Part shown: positions 41,142 to 49,735 of the stretch, piece by piece
How the letters are laid out: every line of letters starts with the position of its first letter
Numbering within the stretch: the first letter of the stretch is position 1
Assembly: GCF_002217435.1 (NCBI RefSeq)
Contig: NZ_MUHF01000037.1
Span: 1 to 64,000 of the forward strand
Source of the DNA: Flavobacterium reichenbachii
GTDB taxonomy: Bacteria > Bacteroidota > Bacteroidia > Flavobacteriales > Flavobacteriaceae
Direction: 5' to 3'
DNA: 64,000 bases
Notes under the pieces: generated by a model
Told to the model about the DNA's origin: nothing
Database searches by the model: none
The model's input: only the letters and a program-made list of their open reading frames with translations
Position numbers and translations under genes: made by a program

Positions 41142-42296
41142 TTACCTTTTTATTAATCCGTTAACAAATTTAACATTTTTATTTAAATAAAAATCTGCTT
41201 TTTGATTCGTTTTCGGAAAATTACCTAAGTCATCAGAATACACAGCTCCTGCTGCATCATATTCAAAATGCCCAAAATAATTTTCTAATTCTCCTGCTTC
41301 AACAATGTAAGCATTAAAATGAATCTTATTTTCTATCAATTCTTCTTTGTATTGTGCGACAAAATTCGTAATAATTTCGATACCATCATAATTTATTTTG
41401 ATGTTTTTATACATAAAATCATAAAAAACCACTTTATTTTGTGAAATATTCAAATATTCATTAATTCTATTATCAACTAAATCGTTTTCGCTAATGAGTT
41501 TAAATGCCGAAATTAGTGAGAAGAATATGTATTTTCTTGTTATTTCTCTATTATAGTCCCCCTGAAAGTGCCCTGCCTCAAATAAGATGGTTGGAACTCC
41601 CAGAAATTGAAATGTGTCTCCTATACAGTTAATATTAAACGAATCATCAAAACGTCCTACTTGACCTGGAATGTATTGCTGCAATACATCATTAAGGCCG
41701 GCAATAAGATTGATAGCTTTTAACCTGTTTTCATTTACTTCTCTTTCTTCATTATAAGAAGGTGCTAAAAAAGATACTGTTGCTGGTTTTCCTGTGTCTC
41801 CAGCACCAAAGATTGTGCGCTGATCGTGCAGATTAAAACAAAAGTGAGGTTTAAAATCTTCAAAAACAGATCTTAAGACCTGACTCTCTGGCTGCGTCAA
41901 ATCTTGCGAATCTCTATTTAAGTCAATTTCGTTGGCATTTGCTCTTGTATAAAGTTTTGCACCATCAGGATTTAATATCGGAATCGCATAAAATGTAAAA
42001 GTACTGAGCATTTTAGACGCAAATTCTGATTTACTATTTAATACATTAATAAAATCAAACAATGCTTTTGTAGTCGTGCTTTCGTTTCCATGCATTTGAG
42101 ACCAGAGATAAATACGTGTAGCTCCTGTGCCAATCTGATAACTATATATAGGTTGTTTTAAAACTGAATGTCCAATTATCTTCACCTGATTATTGGTATT
42201 AAGTTTTTCTAATAGAGGTTTAATATCATCTAAAGTCAAATAACGACCGCTTATTGATTCTTCTTTATTCTGGATAAATAATTCTTCTAAATTCAT
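41142..42296 (-). CDS. M14-family zinc carboxypeptidase, cytoplasmic
   Basis: A 384-residue metallopeptidase. The zinc ligands of family M14 are visible: H and E in SQMHGNESTTTK, then H in FNLHDQRT; LFEAGHFQ supplies the catalytic Glu. PILNPDGA and DLNRDSQDL (Arg for the C-terminal carboxylate) are also typical. No signal peptide is present, so it probably acts on cytosolic peptides or imported muropeptides. The C-terminal third is a family-specific extension. It is transcribed divergently from an XRE regulator across an operator array, with its probable -7 element (TACTTTTG, minus strand, 42315-42322) inside one copy. Confidence 0.85.
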   Translation of the reverse strand: MNLEELFIQNKEESISGRYLTLDDIKPLLEKLNTNNQVKIIGHSVLKQPIYSYQIGTGATRIYLWSQMHGNESTTTKALFDFINVLNSKSEFASKMLSTFTFYAIPILNPDGAKLYTRANANEIDLNRDSQDLTQPESQVLRSVFEDFKPHFCFNLHDQRTIFGAGDTGKPATVSFLAPSYNEEREVNENRLKAINLIAGLNDVLQQYIPGQVGRFDDSFNINCIGDTFQFLGVPTILFEAGHFQGDYNREITRKYIFFSLISAFKLISENDLVDNRINEYLNISQNKVVFYDFMYKNIKINYDGIEIITNFVAQYKEELIENKIHFNAYIVEAGELENYFGHFEYDAAGAVYSDDLGNFPKTNQKADFYLNKNVKFVNGLIKR

Positions 42297-42309
42297 TATG
42301 TTCTTATTA

Positions 42310-42617
42310 GTTTACAAAAGTAAACATCTTTATTTTTACAATTGTAAACAATAAAAAAATGCAATTATTTATAATTGTAAACAAGATTTCTGGCGATTTT
42401 GCGTCCATAACAGGTAATTGTATTAACAATTGTTATTAATGTTAATTAAGAATATTAAAATACTGTATTTCAATTGATTAAATACCATTATTTAAAGTAT
42501 CATTAATGCGCTAATATAAGTATTTGTATAATTTACAACTGTAAAATTGCATTATAGATTCCTTTTAATTACATTTGTAAACAATGCATTTCTAAAATAT
42601 AATTTACAATGGTAAAC
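42310..42617. promoter_or_regulatory. Six-copy TTTAC-N4-GTAAA operator array between divergent genes
   Basis: This 312-base divergent gap holds copies at 42310-42325 (GTTTACAAAAGTAAAC), 42334-42349 (TTTTACAATTGTAAAC), 42367-42382 (ATTTATAATTGTAAAC), 42532-42545 (TTTACAACTGTAAA), 42568-42582 (ATTACATTTGTAAAC) and 42603-42617 (TTTACAATGGTAAAC). The first covers the minus-strand -7 element of the carboxypeptidase, the fifth covers TACATTTG (42570-42577) of the XRE gene, and the last overlaps the XRE start codon. This is a strong case for autoregulation by the XRE protein. Confidence 0.8.
42547..42577 (+). promoter_or_regulatory. XRE gene promoter
   Basis: TTG at 42547-42549, a 20-base spacer, and TACATTTG at 42570-42577. 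The -7 element lies within operator copy five, and copy four ends one base before the TTG. Confidence 0.7.
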
Positions 42618-43085
42618 ATCGATGATTTTGTAAAAAGACTGGAAATTATACTCGATTATTACAGCTTAAATGCCTCTACTTTTGCTGATAGAATTGGTGT
42701 GCAGCGTTCGAGTATGTCGCACCTGCTTTCAGGAAGAAACAAACCAAGCTTAGATTTTGTAATGAAAATTATGGAAGTATTTCCAGATGTAGATCTCTAT
42801 TGGATTTTAAATGGCAAGGGCAGCTTTCCCAAAAATGACGAAGAAGAATCTGTTTCTAAAATTAATCCTATACCGGAAATTCAAAAGCAGTCCTCTCCTA
42901 TTTATTTAAATGAAAACTTTGAAGTCGAAGATTTATTTTCTTCAGTTCAAAATCAAAAAGAAGAAGATGTACAAACAAGAAATTTTCAAGAGACTAAAAA
43001 CTCAAATTTGAGAGCTAATGAAAATGAAATTGAGAAGATTGTCTTTTTTTATAAAAACGGAACATTTAAGGTATATACTCCGTGA
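42609..43085 (+). CDS. XRE-family helix-turn-helix regulator
   Basis: A 158-residue regulator. The N-terminal XRE/Cro-CI HTH (about residues 5-65) is VKRLEIILDYYSLNASTFADRIGVQRSSMSHLLSGRNKPSLDFVMKIMEVFPDVDLYWILNGKGSF. An unstructured, charged middle and a short conserved end (ENEIEKIVFFYKNGTFKVYTP) follow. No peptidase or ligand domain is seen. The start codon sits within an operator palindrome. Divergent from the M14 carboxypeptidase gene, which it probably also controls. Confidence 0.9.
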   Translation: MVNIDDFVKRLEIILDYYSLNASTFADRIGVQRSSMSHLLSGRNKPSLDFVMKIMEVFPDVDLYWILNGKGSFPKNDEEESVSKINPIPEIQKQSSPIYLNENFEVEDLFSSVQNQKEEDVQTRNFQETKNSNLRANENEIEKIVFFYKNGTFKVYTP

Positions 43086-43161
43086 TTTAAATTTTTCGCG
43101 TATTTGAAAATTTTTAAAATTATTTTTCATTTAAGAGATTCTCACGCAATTGAAAAAAGAC

Positions 43162-43194
43162 AAAAAAAAACCTGATTCAGAAATCCGAATCAGG
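43162..43194 (-). terminator. Intrinsic terminator
   Basis: CCTGATTC (43171-43178) pairs GAATCAGG (43187-43194), with A9 on its left giving a minus-strand T-tract. It ends the lipoprotein gene at 43217 and could also serve the XRE gene. Confidence 0.82.
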
Positions 43195-43216
43195 CTTAAG
43201 CTTATTTTTTAATAAA

Positions 43217-44227
43217 TTATTTTCTTAAAACAAAAACAGAAGTTACACCTGCTTCTAATCTTATAGTTGTAGGAGCAAAATCACCAGACATAGCTGGGTA
43301 ATTATATACTAACACTTCTCCTCCTGCATTTAATCTTTCTGCTACATAAATCTTTTTTGCAGTTTGATCATAAGCTACATCTACAGGATTTCCTAAAAGT
43401 GAATTTGGTCCATAAATTCTAACCTGATTTGTCATCGCAATTGTACCTGCCGCTGCGGTAGAAGCAAAAACAGTTGAAAAATTTTTAATAAATACCAACC
43501 CTCCATCTGTTCCAGAAGTGGCACTTCCAACATCTGTTAGAATCATAGTGTCATCTGCAGCTGAATAAGTTATTCCGTGAGTACGAACTAAGCCTGCAAT
43601 GGTTACTCTTTTAGTTGCAGTAATTGCTCCTGATGCAGTATTCATATAATCTTTAAAAAGAACAATATCGCTGGTTAAATCTGCTACTGCGTATAAATCA
43701 TTTCCATTAATATGAATTCCCCATAGTTTAAAATTTGTCGTAAAACTTTTTACTAAAGTAAAACTAGTAGTCGTTTTTTTATACACTAAAAGTTTATTCA
43801 CCATACCATTAGAAGCAAGCTGATCTTGTGCTACTACTACTATATCTCCAGAAACTGCAGTTTCTCTTGCATTTGTAAATTCAGTACTTAAACTGCTTAA
43901 TGCCAATACCAAATTATCTGTTCCTGCTTTAACGGCGCTTTTTAATCCAGTGTAAGTTTCTAATTTATTGCCGGTTCTAGAAGCCACAATAACAGCATCG
44001 GTATCGCTGTTATAAGAGATTCCTTCAGCATCTAATGATGCTATAGTAAAAGATTTTACAGTTGCCGAAGAACCTAATAAATCTTGATAGGTGATTTTTC
44101 CAGAAGTATTGCTGGAAGTAAATAATGCTGCCTCTGCAGTTGTAGTATTTGTTTGGTCAGAATCGTTACTATCGCAAGAAGTAAAAACCAATAATAAAAG
44201 AGTCGATGTAATAAATAAATTTTTCAT
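43217..44227 (-). CDS. Hypothetical lipoprotein, propeller-like
   Basis: A 336-residue predicted lipoprotein (lipobox LVFTSC, lipidated Cys at 18, followed by an acidic DSNDSD linker). The rest is a run of beta-strand repeats with phrases such as GISYNSDTDAVIVASRTGNKLETY, LWGIHINGNDLYAVADLTSDIVLFK and PVDVAYDQTAKKIYVAERLNAGGEVLVYNY. This fits an NHL/SMP-30-like beta-propeller. The DSND after the lipidated Cys resembles Bacteroidota surface-export signals, so it may sit on the cell surface. The ligand is unknown. Monocistronic. Confidence 0.7.
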   Translation of the reverse strand: MKNLFITSTLLLLVFTSCDSNDSDQTNTTTAEAALFTSSNTSGKITYQDLLGSSATVKSFTIASLDAEGISYNSDTDAVIVASRTGNKLETYTGLKSAVKAGTDNLVLALSSLSTEFTNARETAVSGDIVVVAQDQLASNGMVNKLLVYKKTTTSFTLVKSFTTNFKLWGIHINGNDLYAVADLTSDIVLFKDYMNTASGAITATKRVTIAGLVRTHGITYSAADDTMILTDVGSATSGTDGGLVFIKNFSTVFASTAAAGTIAMTNQVRIYGPNSLLGNPVDVAYDQTAKKIYVAERLNAGGEVLVYNYPAMSGDFAPTTIRLEAGVTSVFVLRK

Positions 44228-44308
44228 ATATATAATTTTGAAGGTTAATTATATCTACGGAAAATTCATTCATTTGGTTTTAAGTAAATAATAATATGAT
44301 ATTATTTG

Positions 44309-44860
44309 TTAAAACGAAACACCATTTTCAGGAATTTTCCCCAAAACACCTTTATAATGTTGTTTCAAAATTTCTAAATCAGAATCATAATCTCCTGTTG
44401 GATAAAATGGCTTACCAAAACTTACTTCTTTTCTTCCCCAGTCAAATGCAACGGTTACAATAGGCACATTTGCTTTTAGCGCTATATAATAAAAACCGGT
44501 TTTGATTTCTGTTACGCCTTTACGGGTTCCTTCTGGAGCAACTGCCAAACGGAAGACTTCTTTGCGGTCAAAAATTGCAGCAATAGAATCTACTTTATTT
44601 AATCCGCCTCGTCTATCCAAGGGCTCTCCTCCTACGTTTCTAAAATAATAACCAAACGGAAAATTGAATAATTCTTTCTTTCCTACCCAATTCATCTCTA
44701 ATCCAGAGATGCCGCGAGTCAGAATTCCTAAATAAAAATCATGATTGCTTGTATGAGGCATCACCATGAGTACACATTTTTTCACTTCAGCATTTTCCAT
44801 TCCCACTATTTTCCAGCCCATTAGCTTAAAAAAGATGAATTTGTACAATTGTTTTTTCAT
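44309..44860 (-). CDS. PlsC-like 1-acyl-glycerol-3-phosphate acyltransferase
   Basis: A 183-residue acyltransferase of the PlsC (LPLAT) family. The HX4D catalytic motif appears in MPHTSNHDFYLG, and the acceptor-binding APEGTRKGV motif later, with KTGFYYIALKANVPIVTVAFDW closing the domain. It lacks a strong N-terminal membrane helix, as in a compact subgroup common in Bacteroidota, and may associate peripherally with the inner membrane. It would transfer an acyl chain to lysophosphatidate or a related lipid. Divergent from the spermidine-synthase-like gene. Confidence 0.85.
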   Translation of the reverse strand: MKKQLYKFIFFKLMGWKIVGMENAEVKKCVLMVMPHTSNHDFYLGILTRGISGLEMNWVGKKELFNFPFGYYFRNVGGEPLDRRGGLNKVDSIAAIFDRKEVFRLAVAPEGTRKGVTEIKTGFYYIALKANVPIVTVAFDWGRKEVSFGKPFYPTGDYDSDLEILKQHYKGVLGKIPENGVSF

Positions 44861-44900
44861 TAATGTCCATTTATTTGATGCAAAATAAAAGATTTAATGC

Positions 44901-44908
44901 TAAATTTG
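44901..44908 (+). promoter_or_regulatory. -7 element TAAATTTG
   Basis: A perfect TAnnTTTG match lying inside the longest version of the next ORF (ATG 44897), which argues that the true start is ATG 44927. Confidence 0.5.
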
Positions 44909-44926
44909 AGTAAAAGCATTATAAAA

Positions 44927-45592
44927 ATGATTCAAAAATTATTCAGCTATCTTATTCCAGTAAAAATATTCAAAAAAAAATCAGCACGAAGCAAAGTAAT
45001 CGAAGTTACCTGGGCAAATGGCGAATTGGTTTTAGATTCTGAGAATACAAATTATTCTTACGGCAGTTTGCAGCGTATATTAAGGTACGGACTTAGAAAT
45101 ATTGGTTACAGCAACATTCTCAAAATGGACCATATTTTACTTTTAGGCGTTGCCGGAGGAAGCGTTATTAAGACGCTGGTAGATGAAATTAAGTACAAGG
45201 GAAAAATTACAGGTGTCGAAATTGATTCGGATATAATTCAGATTGCAAATGAGTACTTTAATCTCAACAAAATAAAACAACTCGAAATTATTATCGATGA
45301 TGCATTTGAATTTGTCCTGAAAACAAAAGAAAAATACGATCTCATTATTATTGATATTTTTGAAGATATCAACATGCCTAATTTTTTATTTGAACGTTTT
45401 TTTAGCGACCGTATTTGTTTTCTATTGAAGGATCAAGGTTTTGTATTATTTAATACTATGATTCTGGACGAAGCACATAATGTTAGAAATAGAAAATATA
45501 TTTCAGAAATTAATCCTAAATTGTTTAGTTCAAAAATGCTGCCTCGTATTGAAGTCCATAATGAATTAATTATTATTGAAAAAGTTGCATAA
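44927..45592 (+). CDS. Spermidine synthase-like methyltransferase-fold protein
   Basis: A 221-residue Rossmann-fold protein like spermidine synthase (SpeE) and related aminopropyl/methyltransferases. Visible: LLLGVAGGSVIKTLVDE (motif I), ITGVEIDSDIIQIANEYF, IIDDAFEFV, and YDLIIIDIFEDINMPNFLFERFF (acidic active-site loop). It lacks the N-terminal beta-strand domain of true SpeE and the DxxDP loop is altered, so aminopropyl transfer is uncertain. ATG 44927 is chosen because the -7 element lies just upstream. A peptidase-like gene follows 11 bases later. Confidence 0.72.
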   Translation: MIQKLFSYLIPVKIFKKKSARSKVIEVTWANGELVLDSENTNYSYGSLQRILRYGLRNIGYSNILKMDHILLLGVAGGSVIKTLVDEIKYKGKITGVEIDSDIIQIANEYFNLNKIKQLEIIIDDAFEFVLKTKEKYDLIIIDIFEDINMPNFLFERFFSDRICFLLKDQGFVLFNTMILDEAHNVRNRKYISEINPKLFSSKMLPRIEVHNELIIIEKVA

Positions 45593-45603
45593 ATTTATAA
45601 ATT

Positions 45604-46281
45604 ATGAAGCCGTTAACCTCTATCTTAAAAACCTTGCCGCCTGCCAGAGTCATTGATTCTAAAATAGATATTTCTAAATATGTAGTACTCGATTTGTCTG
45701 TTACCAATCAGGAATTGGTTGAGATTAAACCGGAAAGCACTGCAGAGTTTGATCAATATATTTCAAATTATATAGAAAAAAATAATGCTGAAGTTGCTTT
45801 TGGCGGTTATATAGAAGGTCGTTCATTATATAAGAGAAGCACTATTTTTAAAAATGATTCATTGCCAGAACGTAACATACATATTGGTTTAGATTTATGG
45901 ACAAAAGCAGAAACTGCAGTTTTGGCACCGCTGGATGGAAATGTACACAGCTTTAAAAATAATATTGGTTTGGGAGATTATGGTCCCACGATTATTTTAG
46001 AGCATAAAATTGAAAATGAAAAATTTTATACTTTATACGGACATTTGTCGTTAGAAAGTATAGAAAACCTAGCGATCGGACAAAAATTTAAAAAAGGAGA
46101 AAAAATTGCTGCAATTGGTAATCAAGAAGTTAATGGAGAATATCCTCCGCATTTGCACTTTCAAATCATACAAAACCTCGAAGAATATTGGGGAGATTAC
46201 CCAGGAGTCTGCAACACAAATGACCTCAATTTTTATATAGAAAACTGTCCCGATCCTAACTTATTATTAAAAATTACTTAA
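45604..46281 (+). CDS. M23 (LytM-like) metallopeptidase-domain protein without signal peptide
   Basis: A 225-residue protein with a C-terminal LytM/M23 domain: zinc ligands H93 and D97 (NIHIGLDLW), H147 (YTLYGHLS) and H183-x-H185 (PPHLHFQI). The G-x-GDYGPTIILEH strand is typical. All catalytic positions are present. No signal peptide, membrane helix or lipobox is found, which is odd for a peptidoglycan endopeptidase. It may act in the cytosol, be exported by other means, or have another amide substrate. Gene order suggests co-transcription with its neighbours. Confidence 0.82.
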   Translation: MKPLTSILKTLPPARVIDSKIDISKYVVLDLSVTNQELVEIKPESTAEFDQYISNYIEKNNAEVAFGGYIEGRSLYKRSTIFKNDSLPERNIHIGLDLWTKAETAVLAPLDGNVHSFKNNIGLGDYGPTIILEHKIENEKFYTLYGHLSLESIENLAIGQKFKKGEKIAAIGNQEVNGEYPPHLHFQIIQNLEEYWGDYPGVCNTNDLNFYIENCPDPNLLLKIT

Positions 46282-46287
46282 ATAGTT

Positions 46288-46764
46288 ATGAAGAAAGCAG
46301 GATTGATTATATGTTTGTTATTATTAATTGGATGTAAGTCTAAAACCATTAGCAGAGACACAGAAGATTTAAAAATTAAAAAAGTTTCTACTGCAGAAGT
46401 AAACGCAAATCAGCAGAAAAAAGCTTACGATTTAGGAAAACGAGTTTTAGAAACTTGTAATACATCAAAATTCAAACCTTTCAACGAAACCGAAGTTACA
46501 AGTACGGTTATGGAAAATACTACCGAAGAACGCTTGACTAAAACATGTACAAAGTTTAGACAATACTACGGGAACTTTATTGATTTGAAATTAGACGGTG
46601 TTTACAAAACTAAACAAGAAGTAATTTATCGCTACCACGCTCTATACAGCAAAAAAGTAGCCAATAAAGAACTTCGTGTTTTCGTAAATGAAGAAAATTT
46701 AATTTCTGCCATTAAGTCAATGGACTGGGACGAAAAATTTGATGCTAAAATAACCGAACAATAA
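46288..46764 (+). CDS. Hypothetical lipoprotein
   Basis: A 158-residue predicted lipoprotein: lipobox LLIGC with lipidated Cys at about 16, then KSKTISRD. The mature part is Lys-rich, with a helix AYDLGKRVLETCNTSKFKPF and a beta-rich C-terminal half (YGNFIDLKLDGVYKTKQEVIYRYHALYSK). This resembles small NTF2-like or DUF3887-type lipoproteins, but I cannot place it firmly. It follows the M23 gene by 6 bases and is probably in the same operon. Confidence 0.6.
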   Translation: MKKAGLIICLLLLIGCKSKTISRDTEDLKIKKVSTAEVNANQQKKAYDLGKRVLETCNTSKFKPFNETEVTSTVMENTTEERLTKTCTKFRQYYGNFIDLKLDGVYKTKQEVIYRYHALYSKKVANKELRVFVNEENLISAIKSMDWDEKFDAKITEQ

Positions 46765-46774
46765 AGTAATACAT

Positions 46775-47299
46775 ATGAATTCAAAACTGCCCCTTTTTCT
46801 CTTTTTGCTTCTTTCAACATTTGCAAACGCACAGGAAACGATTACCATTAATGGTTCTAAACCTTTTCCTGCTACTCAGAAATATACTTTCATTTGCGAA
46901 AAATATGCTTTTACAGGCGAAACAAATGTGCAGATAGCAAAAACAGACAAAGGCGGCGTTTTAAAACTAACAATAGCTACAGCAAATGATAAAGCCAGAA
47001 TTGCCGGAGGACTTTATGTTGATCTTGCAAATGGTGATGTCATTGCGTGTCTGGACAAAAATGTAAAAGAAAGCGCAGCAGGAACCACAACATCTTATTA
47101 TTATTTTACACCAGCAGAATTCTTAAAACTCAAGAAAACAGATGTATACGCCATAAGATTTATTATTGCTGGCGGTCCTAATACCTTTGGCAGTCAAACA
47201 GGATACTTTACAACATACAATAAAATGAATTATTTTTCTACGGCATATGATAAATCAAAAAAATCTTATGACACCGCTAAAGAAATTAGTATTCTATAA
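46775..47299 (+). CDS. Secreted hypothetical protein
   Basis: A 174-residue protein with a signal peptide (FLFLLLSTFANAQ, cleavage near residue 19). The mature domain is beta-rich (ETITINGSKPFPATQKYTFICEK, TNVQIAKTDKGGVLKLTIAT, SYYYFTPAEFLKLKKTDVYAIRFI). No known domain was recognised. It is probably periplasmic. It begins 10 bases after the lipoprotein stop, so it continues the operon that starts near 44927. Confidence 0.6.
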   Translation: MNSKLPLFLFLLLSTFANAQETITINGSKPFPATQKYTFICEKYAFTGETNVQIAKTDKGGVLKLTIATANDKARIAGGLYVDLANGDVIACLDKNVKESAAGTTTSYYYFTPAEFLKLKKTDVYAIRFIIAGGPNTFGSQTGYFTTYNKMNYFSTAYDKSKKSYDTAKEISIL

Positions 47300-47349
47300 T
47301 TTCAATTTAGTATAATAATTCTTATATTTATATTATTAAATACCACTTT

Positions 47350-47823
47350 ATGACTCCAAACGAAGCTTTAATTACAAAATTCTATACCGCCTTTGCCAAC
47401 GCCGATTACCAAACAATGTCAGAATGTTATCATCCACAAGTACATTTTATAGATCCTGCATTCGGACTACTTAAACAAAAGCAGGTTTGTAATATGTGGA
47501 AAATGCTGCTTTTAAGAAGTAAAGGGAATCTAAAAATTGAATTCAGCAATGTAAATGCCGATGAATTTACAGGATCAGCAAATTGGACAGCTGCATATAA
47601 TTTTAGCAAAACAAATAGAAAAGTAATAAATAAAGTTGTAGCAGAATTTGTATTTCAAGACGGATTAATTATAAAGCACACCGATAGTTTTGATGTCTGG
47701 AAATGGTCAAAACAAGCTTTCGGAACTACAGGATATTTGTTAGGCTGGACAGGTTTTTTTCAGAAAAAAATTCAAAAGCAAGCTTTATTATCGCTCAAAA
47801 AGTTTCAGGAAACTCAGTCATAA
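47350..47823 (+). CDS. SnoaL/NTF2-like protein
   Basis: A 157-residue NTF2-like protein: NEALITKFYTAFANADYQTMSECYHPQVHFIDPAFG as the first helix and strand, then KQKQVCNMWKMLLLRSKGNLKIEFSNV, and a beta sheet ending VAEFVFQDGLIIKHTDSFDVWKWSKQAFG. Cone-shaped ligand-binding or enzymatic families share this fold. The C-terminal tail (LLGWTGFFQKKIQKQALLSL) is a typical extension in flavobacterial members. The substrate is unknown. A dispersed palindrome follows. Confidence 0.82.
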   Translation: MTPNEALITKFYTAFANADYQTMSECYHPQVHFIDPAFGLLKQKQVCNMWKMLLLRSKGNLKIEFSNVNADEFTGSANWTAAYNFSKTNRKVINKVVAEFVFQDGLIIKHTDSFDVWKWSKQAFGTTGYLLGWTGFFQKKIQKQALLSLKKFQETQS

Positions 47824-47904
47824 ATTAAAGTCTGCATCTACAAAAACACTTTATATTTAAAATAGTTTTTAGGAGCAGTACAATTAAATTCTTAAGACCA
47901 TCTT

Positions 47905-47973
47905 TCCCGCTATCCGCTGTATCTTTTACTTTTTAAAGAAAAAAGTAAAAGGATGCCGCTTCTATCGGGGCTA
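47905..47973 (+). repeat. Dispersed flavobacterial palindromic repeat, copy 1
   Basis: It begins TCCCGCTATCCGC and ends GCCGCTTCTATCGGGGCTA. The core is a hairpin of ATCTTTTACTTTTT against AAAAAGTAAAAGGAT. It matches, in opposite orientation and with a different core hairpin, the element at 56854-56939. Sequences of this shape are common between genes in Flavobacterium. Confidence 0.75.
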
Positions 47974-48007
47974 AATTACACCAATAGATTTTATTAGAAA
48001 TAAAAAA

Positions 48008-48045
48008 TCACAAATATAACGCTCTTTTTAAGGCTATATTTGTGA
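48008..48045. terminator. Hairpin terminator between convergent genes
   Basis: TCACAAATATA (48008-48018) pairs TATATTTGTGA (48035-48045) perfectly, flanked by A6 and by ACTTTTTGATTTTT. It ends the class V aminotransferase gene and the SnoaL gene. Confidence 0.78.
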
Positions 48046-48066
48046 ACTTTTTGATTTTTAAACAGT

Positions 48067-49554
48067 TTAAGATTTAAACCAGCTTGAAACTAATTCGTCT
48101 TCAAAAGCAACAGCATCTTTATGAATAAATTCGTTTGTATCTTTATTATATGAATATTCTAAAGCCCAAGATTCATGATTTTTTGCCAAGTCTTTTATAC
48201 TTTCACAAACAAAAGCAATTTCTTCATCGGTTGTAGTTGGGTGAATAGACATTCTAATCCATCCCGGCTTTTTAATTAAATCGCCAATCGTAATTTCATT
48301 AACCAGTTTATTAGAAGTTTCCTGATCTACATGCAGTAAAAAATGTCCGTAAGTTCCTGCGCAGCTGCACCCTCCTCTAGTTTGAATTCCAAAACGATCG
48401 TTTAGAATCTTTACACCTAAATTAAAATGTAGGTTTTCAATAAAAAAAGAAACAACTCCCAAACGATTTTTATGCTGTCCCGCCAAAATTTTAATATTTG
48501 CAACAGAATCTAATTCATTAAAAACAAAATCAACAATTTCGTGCTCGCGCTGCAAAATATTTTCGATTCCCATTTCTTCCTTAAGTTCAATGGCAAGCGC
48601 TGTTTTTATAACCTGAAGAAAACCTGGAGTTCCTCCATCTTCACGATCCTCAATATTATCAATATATTTATGTTCTCCCCACGGATTTGTCCAGCTCACT
48701 GTTCCTCCTCCAGGACAATCCGGAATCATATTATTATATAATTTTTTATTAAAAATTAAAACACCAGAAGTTCCAGGTCCGCCAAGGAATTTATGAGGAG
48801 AAAAGAAAATCGCATCTAAGTAGGCTTCTGGATCTGCAGGATGCATATCAATTTCTACATAAGGTCCGGAACAGGCAAAATCTACAAAACAAACACCATT
48901 GTATTGGTGCATTAATTTTGCTGCTTCATGAAAAGGAGTTTTTAGCCCCGTAACATTTGAACAAGAAGTTATTGAAGCAATTTTTATCGTTCTGTCATTA
49001 TATTTCTGTAACAACTGCTCTAAATTATCCAGACAAAAAAGTCCCTTTTCGCAAGACGGAATAATCTCTACATCTGCAATCGTTTCCAGCCAGGATGTCT
49101 GATTAGAATGATGCTCCATATGTGATATGAAAACAATAGGTTTTTTTTCTGCCGGAACAGTTGTAAAGTTTTTCAGGTTTTCCGGAATTTTTAATCCCAA
49201 AATACGCTGAAATTTATTAATAACACCCGTCATTCCAGTTCCATCTGTAATCAAAACATCATCTTGGTTTGCATTTGTGTGACGCTTAATGATGTTTCTG
49301 GCATGATGATATGCTTTTGTCATGGCAGTACCTGACACAGTAGTTTCAGTATGTGTATTGGCTACAAAAGGCCCAAATTCATTCAGAAGTTTCTCTTCTA
49401 TAGGACGATATAATCTGCCGCTGGCAGTCCAATCTGTGTAAATAATCTTTTTTTTGCCATAAGGAGAAATAAATTCCTGATTTACACCTACAATATGCTG
49501 TCTATATTCTTGAAAATAAGTTTCTAAACTGATGGTATTATTTTTGCTGTTCAT
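48067..49554 (-). CDS. Class V aminotransferase / cysteine-desulfurase-like PLP enzyme
   Basis: A 495-residue PLP-dependent enzyme of fold type I, class V. Visible: YTDWTASGRLYRPIE at the start, DGTGMTGVINKF, ISHMEHHSNQTSWLE (His pair near PLP), VCFVDFACSGPYVEID (Asp for the pyridine N), and the PLP lysine in FFSPHKFLGGPGTSGVL. A Cys pair occurs in QTRGGCSCAG, where cysteine desulfurases keep their catalytic Cys. It is longer than SufS or IscS (about 400) and no suf/isc genes lie nearby, so desulfurase, selenocysteine lyase or another activity are all possible. Confidence 0.82.
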   Translation of the reverse strand: MNSKNNTISLETYFQEYRQHIVGVNQEFISPYGKKKIIYTDWTASGRLYRPIEEKLLNEFGPFVANTHTETTVSGTAMTKAYHHARNIIKRHTNANQDDVLITDGTGMTGVINKFQRILGLKIPENLKNFTTVPAEKKPIVFISHMEHHSNQTSWLETIADVEIIPSCEKGLFCLDNLEQLLQKYNDRTIKIASITSCSNVTGLKTPFHEAAKLMHQYNGVCFVDFACSGPYVEIDMHPADPEAYLDAIFFSPHKFLGGPGTSGVLIFNKKLYNNMIPDCPGGGTVSWTNPWGEHKYIDNIEDREDGGTPGFLQVIKTALAIELKEEMGIENILQREHEIVDFVFNELDSVANIKILAGQHKNRLGVVSFFIENLHFNLGVKILNDRFGIQTRGGCSCAGTYGHFLLHVDQETSNKLVNEITIGDLIKKPGWIRMSIHPTTTDEEIAFVCESIKDLAKNHESWALEYSYNKDTNEFIHKDAVAFEDELVSSWFKS

Positions 49555-49735
49555 TAGTTGTGCCTGTGTTTGACTGCAAATATATCGTTTTTTTATAAAA
49601 TTGAGAATTTACCAATTATAAACTTCAAATATTAGATAACCTTTTGTTATCTTTAATTAATCACTCTTTTTTATAATAAATTATCACAATATTCTATCGG
49701 ATTAATAGGGCATTAAATTTTAAACTATAATTTTT

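Noticed and set aside
42310..42617. Regular short repeats resembling a CRISPR array
   Set aside because: Copies are 14-16 base palindromes with unequal spacers and overlap two promoters and a start codon; they are operators, not CRISPR repeats.
48067..49554. SufS/IscS assignment for the class V aminotransferase
   Set aside because: The protein is about 90 residues longer than SufS and has no Fe-S assembly neighbours, so only the superfamily is claimed.
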